Assembly (NCBI GenBank): GCA_947626195.1 | Contig: CANQRF010000014.1 | Location: 1-47,362, forward strand | Reading direction: 5' to 3' | DNA from: an uncultured Eggerthellaceae bacterium | Lineage (GTDB): Bacteria; Actinomycetota; Coriobacteriia; Coriobacteriales; Eggerthellaceae | Length of the DNA: 47,362 bases | Part shown: piece after piece, positions 17,922 through 25,383 of the stretch | Layout: every line of letters begins with the position of its first letter | Numbering within the stretch: the stretch's first letter is position 1 | Made by a program: the position numbers and the translations under genes | Notes under the pieces: model-generated | What the model was told of the DNA's origin: nothing | What the model saw: only the letters and a program-made list of their open reading frames with translations | Databases searched by the model: none

Positions 17922-17948
17922 TTGACACGGGGGGGGGTGTGCTATTTT
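17922..17948 (+). promoter_or_regulatory. Promoter with G9 tract in the spacer, possibly phase-variable
   Basis: A perfect TTGACA box at 17922-17927 and TATTTT at 17943-17948, the latter preceded by TGC as an extended -10. The 15-base spacer between them holds nine consecutive G (17929-17937). Slippage adding one or two G would bring the spacing to 16 or 17 bases, the optimum. It lies 58 bases upstream of the flavoprotein start. Confidence 0.55.
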
Positions 17949-18006
17949 CTGTCCTTAGGAAGGCGTCGCAAAAGGTGGCGCTAAAACTTATGAGGGGAGG
18001 AATAGC

Positions 18007-19584
18007 ATGGATTTGAATCGACGGACATTTCTCAAAGGTGCAGCGGTAGCAGGTGGCGGAGCGCTTGTTGCAGGTCTTGTGGGATGCGCGTCCCCCGCTC
18101 AGACTTCGGAGACGAATACAGCTCCGGAGACAGATGCTTCGGCTGCGACGCAAGCTGCGTCAACGTCGGCGCCAGACTATGCTTCAAAGGTGTCTGAAAC
18201 CTATGATGTCGATCTTCTTATCGTCGGGGAAGGGCTTTCTGGCCTTGCTGCCGCCGTCGAGGCAGCTGATTCAGGGCTTAAGACGACAGTGATTGACGCT
18301 ATTTCAACGCTTGAACGTCGCGGGCCGGAAGGTCTTGCCGGCATCGGAAGCAAAATGCAAAAGGAGCAGGGCATTGAGGAGGATCCCTACTCTGTTGTGG
18401 CTTACATCACGAAGTTCTTCAACTATGGTGTTAGTTCGCGTGGTTGGGCAGAGATGATGACTGCGTCGGGCCCGAATATCGATTGGCTCGCTGATCACGG
18501 CGTAGAATTCACGGGAAAAATCGATAACTACAAGGGAATGGGTAAATGGAACGAGTTCCATTGGTTCCCAGGCGACCATGTTGCTTGGCAATACTACTCC
18601 ACACCGATGGAAAACTATTTCCTTTCGCAACCTGACACAGCGGTCATGAAGGAAACCACTGCCGTAAGTCTTATCCAGGATGGCGATGTGGTTGTCGGTG
18701 CCTATGCGAAGAACGCCAACGGAGACATTATCCAGTTCAATGCCGACAATGTTATTCTCGCGACGGGTGGTTGCGGTGGAAGCGCCGAGCAGATAGCCAA
18801 GCACTTCCCGACCTTGTACGAGGGGCGCTACTATTGCGATGGTTACACGGAAAACGATGGCTCGGGTTTGGATATGGCCGTCGCTGTCGGTGGTGTCGAC
18901 ATCGTAACAAAACGTCCTTTCCTTGGCGGAATGAATTCATGGGCAAAAGACGCAGATGTAAAGCCCCTTGCTTCGATCACGAACGGTATGTGGATCAACG
19001 AGAACGGCGAGCGTTACGTAAGTGAAGCCGTAGGGGTTGAGTTTAATGGTGCGCCCATTAATGCTATGAGAACGCAATGGGACACCTATGCAATTTCAGA
19101 TGCAGATATTGTTGCAGCGAACAGCAAAGATGGCCAGGATCTTCTTGCGGCGGCAATAGCTGATGCCGACAGTGGTGATCCGGAGTTTGTCTCCGCAGAT
19201 ACCATTGAAGAGCTCGCAGAGAAAATCGGCGTCGATCCAGACACGCTTGCTGCTACCGTAGAGCGTTATAACGGCTATTGCGACGCAGGAAAAGATCCAG
19301 AGTTTATGAAGGACGCAAGCAACCTCCTGAAAATTCAAACAGCCCCGTTCTTTGCAGCGCGCCAAGTTGTTGTTGCCCATGGTATGGTAGGTGGTTTGAT
19401 GGTGAATGATGATTTTCAAGTTCTTCGCTGGAGCGGAGAACCGATCAAAGGATTATATGCGATCGGCACTGAGAGCAACATGGAATATACGGACTGCTAT
19501 GCAATCGAGGTTTGCGGTTCAGACGCTTGCAACACAGTTTATTCCGGACGCCGCTCGGTACAGCACATTGTCGCGAACGCTTAG
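18007..19584 (+). CDS. Tat-exported FAD-dependent reductase (fumarate reductase flavoprotein family)
   Basis: A 525-residue flavoprotein exported by the Tat pathway: the N-terminus has NRRTFLKG and ends in a lipobox-like LVGC. A flexible Ala/Thr/Ser linker follows, then the FAD motif DLLIVGEGLSGLAAAVEAAD near residues 75-94; the second glycine of the usual GxGxxG is kept, with Glu in the variable place. The C-terminal part (GLYAIGTESNMEYTD and CGSDACNTVYSGR) closes the FAD site. Relatives reduce fumarate, urocanate, cinnamates or other acceptors in anaerobic respiration; the substrate here is open. No haem motif or iron-sulfur partner is encoded nearby, so it needs an outside electron donor. 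GC content and codon use appear lower than in its neighbours, hinting at transfer. GGGGAGGAAT precedes the ATG. Confidence 0.85.
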   Translation: MDLNRRTFLKGAAVAGGGALVAGLVGCASPAQTSETNTAPETDASAATQAASTSAPDYASKVSETYDVDLLIVGEGLSGLAAAVEAADSGLKTTVIDAISTLERRGPEGLAGIGSKMQKEQGIEEDPYSVVAYITKFFNYGVSSRGWAEMMTASGPNIDWLADHGVEFTGKIDNYKGMGKWNEFHWFPGDHVAWQYYSTPMENYFLSQPDTAVMKETTAVSLIQDGDVVVGAYAKNANGDIIQFNADNVILATGGCGGSAEQIAKHFPTLYEGRYYCDGYTENDGSGLDMAVAVGGVDIVTKRPFLGGMNSWAKDADVKPLASITNGMWINENGERYVSEAVGVEFNGAPINAMRTQWDTYAISDADIVAANSKDGQDLLAAAIADADSGDPEFVSADTIEELAEKIGVDPDTLAATVERYNGYCDAGKDPEFMKDASNLLKIQTAPFFAARQVVVAHGMVGGLMVNDDFQVLRWSGEPIKGLYAIGTESNMEYTDCYAIEVCGSDACNTVYSGRRSVQHIVANA

Positions 19585-19639
19585 AACAAGAAATGAAGGG
19601 ATTGCTGATCTAACAGCGATTCATCTATAAGCCGTGAAC

Positions 19640-19683
19640 TCGGGAGGCCGCCAATGAAAAAGACGGCCTCCCGACGTTTTCCT
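19640..19683 (+). terminator. Rho-independent terminator of the flavoprotein gene
   Basis: An 11-pair stem TCGGGAGGCCG at 19640-19650 with its complement at 19664-19674, followed by CGTTTTCCTT. It may also stop the convergent antitoxin transcript. Confidence 0.8.
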
Positions 19684-19701
19684 TCTGAATGATGAGCAAT
19701 A

Positions 19702-19974
19702 TTAGACGAAACTAATCTCTAATCTTCTGCCGAGACCATGTGCTATCTTCTCAAGAGTCGCTATTGAAGGGTTGCCGTTTCCGTTCTCAAGTCGACAGAG
19801 ATTTGAAGCCTTCATGCCACAGCGCTCAGCGAGTTCCTGCTGGGAGAGCCCTTGCCCTATCCGTGCTTCCACGATCTGTCGCATCACAGCACGTTCCGCC
19901 GACTGCTCTTCCCACTCTTGGGCGAACTCCTCGTCTTGGAGGGATCTTTCCAAATGCTTCCTGAAATCACTCAT
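19702..19974 (-). CDS. HigA-like XRE-family antitoxin
   Basis: A 90-residue protein with a helix-turn-helix of the XRE/Cro type: GLSQQELAERCGMKASNLCRLENGNGNPSIATLEKIAHGL spans about residues 42-82 (given here in two parts of one domain). Such proteins pair with a HigB/RelE-fold toxin and repress the operon. Here the upstream toxin gene is broken (19967-20129), so the antitoxin stands alone as an intact remnant. Its ATG lies within the end of the toxin frame, 8 bases overlapping, as in working HigBA pairs. A perfect 28-base palindrome upstream of the toxin is the likely operator. Confidence 0.85.
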   Translation of the reverse strand: MSDFRKHLERSLQDEEFAQEWEEQSAERAVMRQIVEARIGQGLSQQELAERCGMKASNLCRLENGNGNPSIATLEKIAHGLGRRLEISFV

Positions 19975-20129
19975 TTCTCGACCTCCAGTCCTCGCGCATC
20001 CTCTTCGCCCGCTCGATCTCCCTCACAGGGGTCTTCTGCGTCTTCTTAACGAAGCCGTGTGTGAGTACGATCTCGTTTCCAACAACGAAGAAATAGAGAA
20101 TTGTCTTCGTAGTAGTTGATCTCGTACAT
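19967..20129 (-). pseudogene. Internally deleted HigB-type toxin remnant
   Basis: The start is intact: an AGAGGA ribosome site and an ATG at 20129 reading MYEINYYED, the usual first residues of HigB/Gp49-type toxins. After about ten codons the sequence jumps, out of frame, to the family's C-terminal part, which reads ILYFFVVGNEIVLTHGFVKK and then the helix REIERAKRMREDW before a stop at 19967. About 60 residues that normally lie between are missing, and the frames do not match. A normal gene would be near 350 bases; this one is 163. The most simple reading is an internal deletion that disarmed the toxin while keeping promoter, operator and antitoxin. I inferred the family from memory of related proteins. 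Confidence 0.75.
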
Positions 20130-20140
20130 CAAGATCCTCT

Positions 20141-20168
20141 CCAGCATTATCATATATGATAATGCTGG
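20141..20168. promoter_or_regulatory. Perfect 28-base palindrome, likely HigA operator
   Basis: The sequence from 20141 to 20168 is a perfect palindrome with arms CCAGCATTATCATA and TATGATAATGCTGG. It stands 12 bases upstream of the toxin remnant's start and contains -10-like hexamers (TATGAT, TATCAT) on both strands. It fits binding of a HigA dimer to the operon promoter. Confidence 0.7.
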
Positions 20169-20199
20169 ACAATTTTACTACGTCATTCCTCGCTTTGCA

Positions 20200-20263
20200 T
20201 TGACAATTTGGGAAGGAGAAATTAAACTGAATTTACTTTCAGTGAAAAAGATTTCAGTTTAAT
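20200..20263 (+). promoter_or_regulatory. Promoter with symmetric double dyad before the second ATPase
   Basis: A perfect TTGACA at 20200-20205, a 17-base spacer and TAAACT at 20223-20228. Over and beyond the -10 box lies an 11-base inverted repeat (20221-20231 with 20253-20263), and inside it TTTC-AGT-GAAA (20237-20247). Both share one centre, 20242. A repressor bound here would block the promoter. Confidence 0.6.
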
Positions 20264-20280
20264 TAAGTTTAGGAGACGAA

Positions 20281-21651
20281 GTGTTTGTCGGGCGCGAAAA
20301 AGAGCTGGGCATTTTTGAAGAGCAGTTTTCCTCCCCATCGAAAACGGCGGTTCTCGTGTACGGAAAACGGAGGGTGGGGAAGTCGACGCTTATCTCAAAG
20401 GCAGCAAAGAGCTTTGAGGGTACCGTGGTGGAGCATCTCTGCGTTCAAAGCACATTTGAAGGCAACATCGAGCTGCTTTGCCGAAGCGTCAGCAAATCCC
20501 TCGGGCTTCCGCAGCTTCGCTTCAATAGCCTTTACGATCTCTTCGATTTCCTGAAATCTCGCGAGGAACCGTTGCTTATCGTCATCGATGAGTATCAATA
20601 TCTCAAGGAATCGCTCAAAGGTGCACAGATCGATTCTTACTTCCAAGCCATCATTGACACTCTGCCGCCGCATATCAAGCTCGTCCTCTGCGGTTCGTAC
20701 ATTACGGTGATGCGGGAACTCCTCGAAGAAGGTAACCCGCTGTTTGGGCGGTTCACGGCGATCCTTCATGTTGAGGAATTCGACTATTACGATGCGGCGC
20801 GCTTTTTCCCCGATAAAAGTCCTTACGAAAAGGCCGCATATTATGGAATGTTCGGTGGCTCGCCGTATGTGCTTTCGATTCTCAACTACGACAAAACGCC
20901 TGCGGAAAACATGGTGGAATTGCTGCTTCCCGAGACGGGGCTTTTGCGGACGCACATCGAAAACGTTATGCTCAAAGAGATCCAGCGCGCCTTCGACGTG
21001 CGTATTTTAGAAGCGCTCGGCAACGGCAAAAAGCGCTATTCCGAGATTCGGGCCATCGTGGGGGAGCAGAGCAATGGATTGCTCGACAAGCAACTGAAGA
21101 ACCTCCTGAACATGGAGACCATTCGTAAAACGTCGCCCATCAATCGGCGAAGCGACAAGAAAAAGCAGTTCTATGAGATTTCCGACAACCTCATGCGGCT
21201 TTACTTTGCCTTTCTGTTCGGAAACGCGGCGCCATTGGCGAACCTTGGCGAGCGTGCTTTTTATGAGAGCGAGATCGCGCCTTCGCTTCGGCAGTTCGTT
21301 GATCGGCGTTTCGAGAGCATCGCCCTGCAGTACTTCAAGCGGCTCGCGCGCGCTGGAAGGCTGAAAGGGGCGCGCGATTTCGGAAGCTATTGGTACGATG
21401 ATCCAACAACGAAGACAAATGGTGAATTCGACTGCGTTCTCGATCGTGGGAGCACCTTCGATTTCTATGAAAGCAAGCGTTTTGACCGGCCGATGAAACG
21501 CGCGGAATGCGATGCGGAGGCCATGCAGGTGCATGCGATTCCGGATGTGCGCGTTGGCGCCATTGGCTTCATTTGCACGGGAGGGTTTGACTTCTCGTCG
21601 GAGGATTACCATCTCATCGAAGGGGAAGATCTCTACGCCGAGGACCTCTAA
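20281..21651 (+). CDS. AAA ATPase of the ATPase_2/DUF234 group with nuclease-like tail
   Basis: A 456-residue P-loop ATPase. The Walker A motif GKRRVGKST is at 28-36 and the Walker B motif LLIVIDEYQYL near 98-108. A sensor segment LVLCGSYITVM and a winged-helix region (KKRYSEIRAIVGEQSNGLLDKQL) follow. The C-terminal DUF234 part carries GEFDCVL and FYESKRF, which fit the D...ExK catalytic set of PD-(D/E)xK nucleases, here complete. Family function is unknown; links to defence, mobile DNA or surface-gene control have been suggested for related ATPases, and none is proven. The start is GTG after AGGAG. A symmetric operator covers the promoter. It precedes a structured leader of gadC. Confidence 0.85.
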   Translation: MFVGREKELGIFEEQFSSPSKTAVLVYGKRRVGKSTLISKAAKSFEGTVVEHLCVQSTFEGNIELLCRSVSKSLGLPQLRFNSLYDLFDFLKSREEPLLIVIDEYQYLKESLKGAQIDSYFQAIIDTLPPHIKLVLCGSYITVMRELLEEGNPLFGRFTAILHVEEFDYYDAARFFPDKSPYEKAAYYGMFGGSPYVLSILNYDKTPAENMVELLLPETGLLRTHIENVMLKEIQRAFDVRILEALGNGKKRYSEIRAIVGEQSNGLLDKQLKNLLNMETIRKTSPINRRSDKKKQFYEISDNLMRLYFAFLFGNAAPLANLGERAFYESEIAPSLRQFVDRRFESIALQYFKRLARAGRLKGARDFGSYWYDDPTTKTNGEFDCVLDRGSTFDFYESKRFDRPMKRAECDAEAMQVHAIPDVRVGAIGFICTGGFDFSSEDYHLIEGEDLYAEDL

Positions 21652-21652
21652 A

Positions 21653-21730
21653 CCCTCGAAACCGCCGCAAGCCCTCTAAGCCCTCGAAATCACTGCAAAC
21701 CCTCAAGATCCCCTAGATCACCGCAAGCCT
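21653..21730 (+). repeat. Degenerate short tandem repeat after the ATPase gene
   Basis: The interval contains about three imperfect copies of a unit like ACCCTCGAAACCGCCGCAAG, each with a CCCT(C/T) start and a GCAA(G) end, about 25-29 bases apart. It follows the ATPase stop directly. Function unknown. Confidence 0.4.
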
Positions 21731-21785
21731 TCTGCGCTGAGGCTCTTGGATTCGCGAAGACCCTGCAAGCTTTACAGTCCCTTGA

Positions 21786-21847
21786 AACCCCCGTTTATGA
21801 CGGGCGCGTTTCAAATCTTACGAAACGCGTTCAAAACAAACGGGGTT
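21786..21847 (+). promoter_or_regulatory. Two-tier stem in the gadC leader
   Basis: An outer stem (21786-21796 with 21838-21847, one bulged C) encloses a perfect 8-pair hairpin CGCGTTTC/GAAACGCG (21805-21812 with 21822-21829). Together with the terminator-like hairpin at 21875 it makes a structured leader upstream of gadC. It matches no riboswitch class I can name. Confidence 0.45.
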
Positions 21848-21874
21848 GCTACACCTCACAATCAGCGGCTGCAC

Positions 21875-21898
21875 AAATGCCCTCTGCGGGCATTTTGC
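21875..21898 (+). terminator. Terminator or attenuator hairpin upstream of gadC
   Basis: An 8-pair stem AAATGCCC/GGGCATTT (21875-21882 with 21888-21895) with a five-base loop and a TTTT run. It lies 100 bases before the gadC start. It either ends the ATPase transcript or acts as an attenuator for gadC. Confidence 0.6.
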
Positions 21899-21995
21899 CT
21901 TATGAGGGGCATGATAATGAACCCAGACCGAAGACAGGCAAGCAAGAACGGTCAGAAGAAACGGTAGAGAAAAACGGAAAAGAAAGGAGCGAGTC

Positions 21996-23843
21996 ATGAA
22001 AACTCAAACTATGACAAGCTCACCAAGCTCTGCCGGAGGCCTTGCCAGAGGCGCAGCCGGCAAAAATGGTGGAGGCGCGCAAGTCGCCAAGACACTGGGT
22101 TTCTTCGGGTTCTTTGCCATTACCGCATCCATGGTAATGACGGTTTACGAGTACCCGACATTTGCTTCATCAGGATTGCACCTCATCTTCTTCTTGATTC
22201 TTGGCGGAATCTTTTGGTTCCTGCCTGTTGCCATGTGCGCCGCTGAGATGTCAACGGTGGACGGGTGGCAATCCGGTGGTATTTTCGCATGGGTCGGCAA
22301 TACCCTTGGCAAGCGTTGGGGCTTCGCCGCACTGTTCTTCCAGTGGTTCCAGATCACGGTAGGCTTCGTTACGATGGCATTCTTCGTATTGGCCGCCATC
22401 GCCTATGTGGTTGGCTGGGATGCCCTCTATAACAACCCGCTCGTCATGTTCATCGGCGTCGCCATCATCGTGTGGGGCCTCACCCTCACGCAGCTCGGCG
22501 GCACCCGCCTGACCGCCCGTATCTCCAAGATCGGGTTCATCGGTGGCATCGTAGTCCCCGTCGCCATCCTTCTGATTGGCCTTGCGGCTTACTTTGCGAC
22601 CGGCGGCGTTTCCTACCTGCAGTTCAACGCGGACGAGATCGTCCCGAACTTTGGTCAGGTTGATACGCTCGTCATCTTCGCGTCCTTCATCTTGGCTTAC
22701 ATGGGCGTTGAGGCCTCTGCCTCCCATGTAAACGAGCTGAAGAACCCGAACCGCACCTATCCGCTCGTCATGATAGTCCTCTGCATCATGGCAATCCTCT
22801 TCGACGCCATCGGTGGCATCTCCGTTGCGGCTACCATGTCGGCCGAGCAACTTGACGCCAACCTGAGCTACGGCGTTGTGGCTGCCTTCCAGAACATCTT
22901 CGGACACTTCGGAATCGGTTGGGTCACCTACATCGTCGCCATCCTGCTCGCCCTTGGCGTTCTCGCTGAGATCTCCGCTTGGATCGTCGGCCCGTCCCGC
23001 GCCCTGCTCGACACGGCGAAGGAAGGCATCATCCCGCAGTCCTTGGCGAAGACCAACAAGCATGGCATCTCCGTGAAGACCGTCGTCATCCAAGGTATCC
23101 TGGTCACGATTTGGGATGCCGTTCTCTGCGGATCGATCGCCCTCTCCGGCGGTTCGTCCTCTTCGGTCGGCTACCTCACCGCGATCGGCATGACCGTCGT
23201 CATCTACCTCGTCGGTTATGTGCTGTTCTTCCTCGCGTACTTCAAACTCATCTACAAGATGCCGCAGATGCATCGTGAGTTCCAAATCCCGGGTGGCAAA
23301 GTGTTCAAGACGATCGTTGCTGGATGCGGCATGGCTCTCACCCTCTTCACGCTGGTCGTCTCGTTCTTCCCGAGCTCGAGCCTGAGCGCACAAGCGAACA
23401 CGGTCTACGTGATCACGCTGATCGTCGCTTGGCTCATCGCGGTGGCACTGCCGTTCATCATCTACGCGAACCGTCATCGCTGGAACCATGAGGCGAAGCA
23501 AGGCGCCGCTGCTGAGATCGCAAGCCTTGAGGCTTCCATGGCAGCGCTGAAGCAAGCTGACAAGGCCATCAGGGCCGCTGAGCGCGATGTGAAAGCTGCT
23601 GAGGAAGCGGCAAAGCTCGAAGCTGCTGAGGCTCTGAAGCACTCCGAGGACGCCGCGAAGGCAGCGCAGAAGGTTGCCCGCGCAGCCGATGAAGCGGTGA
23701 AGGCAACGCAGGCGACAGCGGTGGCCGCGCCCGAGACGGCACCTGAGGAGCCAACACCTGCGGCAGCTACCGCGAAGGCAGCCAACCCGCCCTCGCCGCG
23801 GCGAACGACCCGCAAGCCCGCGCCGAACCCCACGGTCTACTAG
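21996..23843 (+). CDS. gadC: Glutamate/GABA antiporter with long Ala-rich tail
   Basis: A 615-residue APC-family transporter. The core is very like E. coli GadC: FFAITASMVMTVYEYPTFASSG, CAAEMSTVDGWQSGGIFAWV, AYMGVEASASHVNE and EISAWIVGPSRALLDTA are all recognisable, and about twelve membrane segments are present. It imports glutamate and exports the GABA made by GadB, removing protons from the cytoplasm. The tail is unusual. Instead of the short C-plug of E. coli GadC, residues about 504-572 form an Ala/Glu/Lys-rich helix likely to be a coiled coil, followed by a Pro/Ala/Thr-rich basic end (residues 573-615). The ATG follows AAAGGAG. A structured leader with a terminator-like hairpin precedes it. 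gadB is about 6.7 kb upstream. Confidence 0.93.
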   Translation: MKTQTMTSSPSSAGGLARGAAGKNGGGAQVAKTLGFFGFFAITASMVMTVYEYPTFASSGLHLIFFLILGGIFWFLPVAMCAAEMSTVDGWQSGGIFAWVGNTLGKRWGFAALFFQWFQITVGFVTMAFFVLAAIAYVVGWDALYNNPLVMFIGVAIIVWGLTLTQLGGTRLTARISKIGFIGGIVVPVAILLIGLAAYFATGGVSYLQFNADEIVPNFGQVDTLVIFASFILAYMGVEASASHVNELKNPNRTYPLVMIVLCIMAILFDAIGGISVAATMSAEQLDANLSYGVVAAFQNIFGHFGIGWVTYIVAILLALGVLAEISAWIVGPSRALLDTAKEGIIPQSLAKTNKHGISVKTVVIQGILVTIWDAVLCGSIALSGGSSSSVGYLTAIGMTVVIYLVGYVLFFLAYFKLIYKMPQMHREFQIPGGKVFKTIVAGCGMALTLFTLVVSFFPSSSLSAQANTVYVITLIVAWLIAVALPFIIYANRHRWNHEAKQGAAAEIASLEASMAALKQADKAIRAAERDVKAAEEAAKLEAAEALKHSEDAAKAAQKVARAADEAVKATQATAVAAPETAPEEPTPAAATAKAANPPSPRRTTRKPAPNPTVY

Positions 23844-23962
23844 GGTTCGCGATCAGCTCGGGCAAGCCAGCGCAGGCTCGCATCGAACCTCCGATGTATG
23901 AAGGAGAAAGGGAAGGTGGAGGTTTTTAAGAATACGCGTTAGCCGCACCTTCCATTAAGATA

Positions 23963-24006
23963 GAGGCCCCGTCCCCGAAGCTCGAACAGAGCAGGGGCGG
24001 GGTCTC
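23963..24006 (+). terminator. Terminator of gadC
   Basis: A long GC-rich stem (23963-23976 with 23994-24006, one bulged base) without a T tract. A second pairing, GGAAGGTG near 23914 with CACCTTCC near 23946, precedes it. Nothing else is visible in 23844-24207 apart from the promoter region of the dehydrogenase gene. Confidence 0.55.
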
Positions 24007-24207
24007 AGCCTACTTGGGAACGGTGGTTCCCAGCCGTCTCGGAAGCCGACAATTGCCCCCCTGCTTGCGCCGTCCGTGCCTTTGTTCGTATCGTCTGCGT
24101 GACAAATGAGGCAGGGCACGTGCCGAGTGATAAGATTCTACGTATTAGTAGATTTGTTGCGTATCGTTGGGTTCCTGTCGGTTGCTGAGTTGCGAAAGGT
24201 GGGGCAT

Positions 24208-24987
24208 ATGGGCGTTTATGTTATTACCGGTGCTTCGAGCGGTATCGGAGCGAAAACGGCCGAGGTGCTGAAGGAGCGCGGCCACGAGGTTGTGAACATC
24301 GACCTTAAAGATGGCGATATCGAGGCGAATCTGGCGACCAGAGAGGGTCGTGACTTTGCACTGAAAGAGCTTCATGATAGGTATCCCGATGGCATCGACG
24401 CCATGATCTGCAACGCGGGCGTCTCCGGCGGCAAGGTGCCTATCTCGCTGATCGTCTCGTTGAACTACTTCGGCTCCACCGAGATGGCGCAAGGCGTTTT
24501 CGACCTGCTGCAGAAAAAGCGCGGAAGCTGCGTGATCACCTCATCGAACTCCATCGCCCAAGGCGCGATGCGTATGGACGTCGCCGGTCTTTTGAACAAC
24601 CATCCCGATGAGAAACGTATTGTCGCACTGGTCAAGGACGTTGATCCGGCAGTTGGACATGTGTATTACGCTTCCACGAAGTATGCGCTTGCGCGATGGG
24701 TTCGCCGCATGAGCCCAGAGTGGGGCAGCCGTGGCGTTCGCCTGAACGCGGTTGCGCCGGGCAATGTGCGCACGCCGATGACGAAGAACATGCTTCCTGA
24801 ACAGCGCCGTTCAATGGAGGCGATTCCCGTGCCGACGCACTTCGGAGAAGAGCCGCTCATGGAACCCATCGAGATCGCCAATGCGATGGCGTTTTTAGCA
24901 TCTCCCGAGGCGTGCGGTATCAATGGCGTCGTCCTGTTCGTGGACGGCGGCACCGACGCGCTTGTGAACTCCGAGAAAGTCTACTAG
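24208..24987 (+). CDS. Short-chain dehydrogenase resembling 3alpha-hydroxysteroid dehydrogenase
   Basis: A 259-residue SDR. The NAD(P) loop is TGASSGIG (residues 7-14), the NAG motif is CNAG, and the catalytic set is Ser in TSSNS and YASTK. Layout and several stretches resemble the 3alpha-hydroxysteroid dehydrogenase/carbonyl reductase of Comamonas: an acidic [12 protein letters not shown] after the first helix pair, SLNYFG, an extended loop between the catalytic Ser and Tyr (about residues 118-150), and FVDGGTDA at the end. Bile acid 3alpha-HSDHs of gut Eggerthella belong to this same branch, so steroid or bile acid oxidation is a fair guess, with other ketones possible. The ATG at 24208 follows AAGGTGGGG. 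The SnoaL-like gene starts 9 bases after the stop. Confidence 0.8.
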   Translation: MGVYVITGASSGIGAKTAEVLKERGHEVVNIDLKDGDIEANLATREGRDFALKELHDRYPDGIDAMICNAGVSGGKVPISLIVSLNYFGSTEMAQGVFDLLQKKRGSCVITSSNSIAQGAMRMDVAGLLNNHPDEKRIVALVKDVDPAVGHVYYASTKYALARWVRRMSPEWGSRGVRLNAVAPGNVRTPMTKNMLPEQRRSMEAIPVPTHFGEEPLMEPIEIANAMAFLASPEACGINGVVLFVDGGTDALVNSEKVY

Positions 24988-24996
24988 GAGGAAGCC

Positions 24997-25344
24997 ATGG
25001 TTATCAGCGATTTCATCAATGCCATGATGGCGAAAGACCACGAGGCGCTCGCTGCGTGCTTCGAAGAAAGGTGCCGCTTCTTCGATTATTGTCCCTCAAA
25101 TGCGGGAAGACAGAACACCTTCCTGTTCGGGCCCAACGCCATCAACATGTATTTCCACAACAAGTTCATGTTCAACGGGTTCACGATGCATGATCCGCGC
25201 ATCTTAAGCGACCGTACGGCGAACTTCTTCGTTGACTACAACGGGATCCTTGTGCATGCGCAGGCGGAGATCCAGAACTACAGCTCGAACTCAACGAGCC
25301 TTGATGACAGCCTCATCAAGGAAATGGTGATTAGACCAGCATAA
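24997..25344 (+). CDS. SnoaL/NTF2-fold small protein
   Basis: A protein of 115 residues with the cone-shaped NTF2/SnoaL fold pattern: an opening helix (VISDFINAMMAKDHEALAAC), FFDYCPSNAG, a helix with GPNAINMYFHNKFMFNG, and late strands ANFFVDYNGILVHAQAEI. Relatives include ketosteroid isomerase, BaiE-type bile acid dehydratase and many ligand-binding proteins. No catalytic Tyr/Asp arrangement can be assigned with certainty. It is read with the SDR as one operon (GGAGG site, 9-base gap), which suggests both act on the same substrate. Confidence 0.7.
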   Translation: MVISDFINAMMAKDHEALAACFEERCRFFDYCPSNAGRQNTFLFGPNAINMYFHNKFMFNGFTMHDPRILSDRTANFFVDYNGILVHAQAEIQNYSSNSTSLDDSLIKEMVIRPA

Positions 25345-25383
25345 AGACTGCGCGCCCGGCACCCCTTATTGACTTGCAATGCT

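Noticed and set aside
21746-21967. A 73-codon open frame in the gadC leader
   Set aside because: It runs through the leader stems and terminator hairpin, has no ribosome site, and its product has no recognisable pattern.
22251-23642. A 463-codon minus-strand frame opposite gadC
   Set aside because: Asp/Arg-rich shadow without fold features; gadC is unambiguous.
23963-24006. Riboswitch between gadC and the SDR
   Set aside because: It is a single GC-rich stem after gadC, better explained as a terminator.
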